From Rhizomucor pusillus (taxonomy: Eukaryota; Mucoromycota; Mucoromycetes; Mucorales; Lichtheimiaceae): 21,882 bases of DNA. The position numbers and the translations under genes were made by a program. Shown here in pieces: positions 19,901-21,882 of the stretch. The stretch spans positions 3,570 to 25,451 of the forward strand of contig FWWN02000278.1 of the NCBI GenBank assembly GCA_900175165.2, written 5' to 3'. Within the stretch, counting starts at the first letter, position 1. Each line of letters begins with the position of its first letter. The notes under the pieces are model-generated. The model was not told the DNA's origin. It did not search any database and saw nothing but the letters and a program-made list of their open reading frames with translations.

Positions 19901-20787
19901 TTTTCCCTTGTAAGATCCCAAGCCCAAGATTCTAGTCAAGAAAGGAAGTTTACTTACGGACTAGGATCATGCTGAAGCAGTGTCAAAAGTTTCTGTGTTA
20001 TCGTCTTTCCATCCTTCTCATCAACTTCATCGTCTGCATCCTGAAGCCGCGCTAAAGCTGTCGCTGCTTGCATCCTTACTGATATTTCCTTATCTTTGAT
20101 GCGATCGAACAACGCCCGACGTAGTTCCTGGTATAATTCCTCACTAGTCAAGAAGTAAAAATGATGAGTATAGACATCACATATACGTCGATAATAACCA
20201 CTCACTCGATCTCTCCCAGCGTATTGATACTAAGAGCAATGATCTGGCAACAGCGTAGTCGTACGGATTTGTTCTTTGCTGTTAATCCAAGAAGCAAGTG
20301 TCGTAAAAGGTACTCAGCAAAATGTGACGACACTGTTTCTTTCGGCTCTTCCTCTTCTTGTCCTTCTTCGTCGCCAGTTCTTTCTTCTTCAGGCTCTTGT
20401 TTGGAATCTATATTTTCATTGTCAATACCGGAATACACTCCGAGCGTACCGCTGCCAAGTACCGAGTTGCAAAGTGTACTGTAAAAAGTTGGCAATGAAG
20501 CGTGTAACGCGATCAGCGTGAGGTTCCTTTTTGCGGATCTGCAAGATTTTGTTGATACACTGAATGACAGCTCGGTTGAATGCTAGTTCGCCTTCGGGAT
20601 CTATATCTTGCTGACCGCCTGTCTCGGCAAGAGGTGCGTTCAAAGTGCACTGTTCCTGAATTTTTCGAAGTGCAATGGCATGCTTTCGTTGATTGGAGTT
20701 GGGCTTCTGTGCATCGTTGAATACTTGAGCAACTAAAGTAGGAAGTGCTGCCAACGCTGCTGCTTTGCGGTCAGCGTATGAAGGCAT
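16994..20787 (-). CDS. Condensin complex subunit CAP-G / Ycg1 (Cnd3)
   Basis: This HEAT-repeat subunit works with Brn1/CAP-H to hold DNA in condensin during mitotic chromosome compaction. Exons, low to high: 16994-17182, 17252-17355, 17406-17503, 17570-17697, 17765-17896, 17954-18073, 18133-18192, 18248-18520, 18577-18732, 18792-18855, 18916-19012, 19067-19265, 19324-19400, 19461-19563, 19621-19906, 19958-20143, 20206-20395, 20463-20787. The frame is continuous, 928 residues, slightly short for the family. Hallmarks include NSNQRKHAIALRKIQ, EYLLRHLLLGLTAKNKSVR, RIKDKEISVRMQAATALARL, REEGLHCMGLCCSLD, LSYFFPVYCYSS and ADWTDPRK. A Glu-rich insert follows residue 108 and the tail is acidic and Ala/Thr-rich. 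The first junction (20396-20462) is the least certain, because a shorter intron is also possible. The intron 19401-19460 is 3n and stop-free. Confidence 0.95.
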
Positions 20788-20828
20788 ACTTGAATAAGGA
20801 AGAAGCGCGCCGCGACTCAGCGGCGAAA

Positions 20829-20846
20829 TTGGCGCGTTTCACGAAA
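20829..20846. promoter_or_regulatory. G1/S-type cell-cycle boxes upstream of condensin CAP-G
   Basis: TTGGCGCG at 20829-20836 resembles an E2F/MBF site; its complement contains the MCB-like core ACGCG... through CGCGCC. CACGAAA at 20840-20846 is exactly the yeast SCB core. Both are within 60 nt of the condensin ATG. Motif matches only. Confidence 0.4.
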
Positions 20847-20927
20847 TCACCGCCCGGCAATTCGCGTCAAGACAATATGAAAAAACTGTCCTATATTCCA
20901 AGCTCCTTTCTTTATTGTCCATTTGTC

Positions 20928-20936
20928 TATAAAAAG
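20928..20936 (+). promoter_or_regulatory. TATA box facing away from the condensin gene
   Basis: TATAAAAAG on the plus strand lies 141 nt upstream of the condensin ATG and points right. The first ATG after it (20943) gives only four codons. No plus-strand coding gene is seen beyond it. Confidence 0.35.
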
Positions 20937-21220
20937 GGAGCAATGAAAAAGCATTAGGTACCGGATATCGATGCAGCATGCGTTTTTATGTTCACGTTTC
21001 TCGATGGCATCTATCTGCCACGCAATTGGTGTATATGAAAAACCCTCCATTGGATAGTCGATCATCTTTACAAACTCTTTCATATATAGTATGATTTATA
21101 TATGGGATATTCAATTCACGGTGTTGAAGAATATTGCACAACTTGGTACAGGGTCCAACTGGGAATCGCATGAAAGAATGACCTGTGCGCGAAATTGATG
21201 TAAAGTTCGACATTTTTGGG

Positions 21221-21283
21221 CTCGTCCATTTGCACCACCCCTCTCGCACAACTCCAGTCACTGTTAGTGCTAATTCAAGGGGC
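21221..21283 (+). repeat. Diverged direct repeat, copy 1
   Basis: It shares the opening CTCGTCCATTTGCACCACCC and later CCAGTCA, AGTG and AAGGGG blocks, in the same order, with copy 2 at 21498-21570. Within this copy CCACCCCT and AGGGGCGGTGG are also roughly inverted, so the unit may fold. Confidence 0.45.
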
Positions 21284-21497
21284 GGTGGAGTGATGTCAGG
21301 CACAAATACTGTCAATGCCCATAGATGCAAGTCGTGCATAACTCAGATCACTGTATAGCGAAATAAAAGACATCTGCTTCGTATTAACCCTTTCAATAAA
21401 TAATATAAAGTGCATACAATTATTGTGTTGATTTCATAAGAATAACTTTAAGTTGACTCTCTACCGGGAACAAAAGCTTGTATCACTATTCTCTGGA

Positions 21498-21570
21498 CTC
21501 GGCTATTTGCACCATCCCTCACACCGCCCTGCACCATCCCCAGTCAGAGTGGGTGTCAATCTAAAAGGGG
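21498..21570 (+). repeat. Diverged direct repeat, copy 2
   Basis: It opens CTCGGCTATTTGCACCATCC (three differences from copy 1 over 20 nt) and keeps the CCAGTCA, AGTG and AAAAGGGG blocks. An extra CCCTGCACCAT makes it about 10 nt longer, as if the core had been partly duplicated. Confidence 0.45.
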
Positions 21571-21600
21571 AAATATGGCTGGTGGGAAAGGTATGTATGG

Positions 21601-21825
21601 TTAATGAAGGAAATGATCGCAGATAACGTGGAAATGATGCAAAATACAATGAGTTTTCGGCCCGTAAACATCAGCTTTCATTGATATGTATGCCTCTGCT
21701 TTCGTGTTGAGCGTCGACGCTGTATCAATGTAGTAAACTATCCAGAAGCTCTTCAAGAGTATAATAGGCTCCAGAGACGTCGTGGAAATAGAATGACTAC
21801 ATGACATGTTCTTCAACTTCAGAAT
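21601..21825 (-). CDS. Possible last exon of a gene beyond the right edge
   Basis: On the minus strand TTTCTTTCAG is a strong splice acceptor ending at 21826. One frame after it stays open for 74 codons to TAA at 21601, containing Leu/Ile-rich and Ser/Thr-rich parts. Another frame gives a short acidic end (SEVEEHVM) and stops at 21797. I do not recognise either. The upstream exon would lie outside the window. Confidence 0.22.
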   Translation of the reverse strand: MLKLKNMSCSHSISTTSLEPIILLKSFWIVYYIDTASTLNTKAEAYISMKADVYGPKTHCILHHFHVICDHFLH

Positions 21826-21882
21826 CTGAAAGAAATAACTCAGTGAGCCCCTCGGGTTTGTGAGGACTCCAAACAATTTATC

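Larger units (their letters stand above)
20947..21882. other. Right-hand stretch without a convincing complete gene
   Basis: The minus-strand frames at 20847-21339 have no recognisable content. The stretch contains two copies of a diverged repeat (21221-21283 and 21498-21570) and a possible terminal exon near the right edge. I see no tRNA or other RNA gene. Confidence 0.4.

Noticed and set aside
20396..20495. Alternative 3' part of condensin exon 1 using a donor near 20424 and an acceptor near 20381
   Set aside because: It keeps the frame but gives a shorter intron with poorer signals and adds residues that do not resemble the family; the 67-nt intron at 20396-20462 is preferred, though not certain.
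20992..21339. 115-codon minus-strand frame upstream of condensin
   Set aside because: No recognisable motif; it covers one repeat copy and has no supporting promoter or splice signals.

Overview
The window is nuclear DNA from a fungus, most likely an early-diverging lineage (Mucoromycota, possibly Mucorales). The evidence is a cofactor-independent phosphoglycerate mutase, a MEA1-family gene, a fungal transcription-factor (MHR) domain, fungal-style condensin and Ipi1 genes, and many very short introns (about 50-77 nt) with GTAAGT-like donors and CTGAC/CTAAC-like branch points. The taxonomic call is inference. I found no virus, plasmid, CRISPR array, rRNA or convincing tRNA, and no intact transposon.

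Layout, left to right. (1) 175-1851 (+): phosphoglycerate mutase, one 108-nt intron. (2) 2035-2226 (-): an unrecognised 63-residue ORF behind a TATA box. (3) 2230-4033: a long stretch without a convincing gene. (4) 4034-6643 (+): an intronless 869-residue protein with a fungal transcription-factor middle domain but no zinc cluster. (5) 6982-9754 (-): a Gyp5/EVI5-like TBC Rab-GAP, four exons. (6) 10395-13530 (-): Ipi1/TEX10, about 18 exons, one probably with a GC donor. (7) 14137-14823 (+): a MEA1-family protein, five exons, divergent from Ipi1. (8) 15471-15695 (-): a small Cys/His protein. (9) 16444-16908 (-): a MAPR/Dap1-like heme-binding protein, three exons, starting 85 nt after the stop of (10) 16994-20787 (-): condensin subunit CAP-G/Ycg1, 18 exons. 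(11) 20788-21882: the condensin promoter, a diverged direct repeat and possibly the last exon of a gene lying beyond the right edge.

The genes are mostly housekeeping and do not form a pathway: glycolysis, Rab GTPase control, 60S ribosome assembly, heme/sterol-linked chemistry and chromosome condensation. The exon maps were built by hand. Every proposed junction keeps the reading frame, and joined exons restore family motifs (for example the Ipi1 HYNASVRK block, the TBC DWDFW start and the MAPR GKDASKALGKSSL block). The more unusual points are the transcription factor without a DNA-binding domain, a MEA1 homologue in a fungus, a likely GC-AG intron, four introns that could be retained in frame, the MAPR microexon, and unassigned TATA boxes. 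I do not see a clear new biological system.
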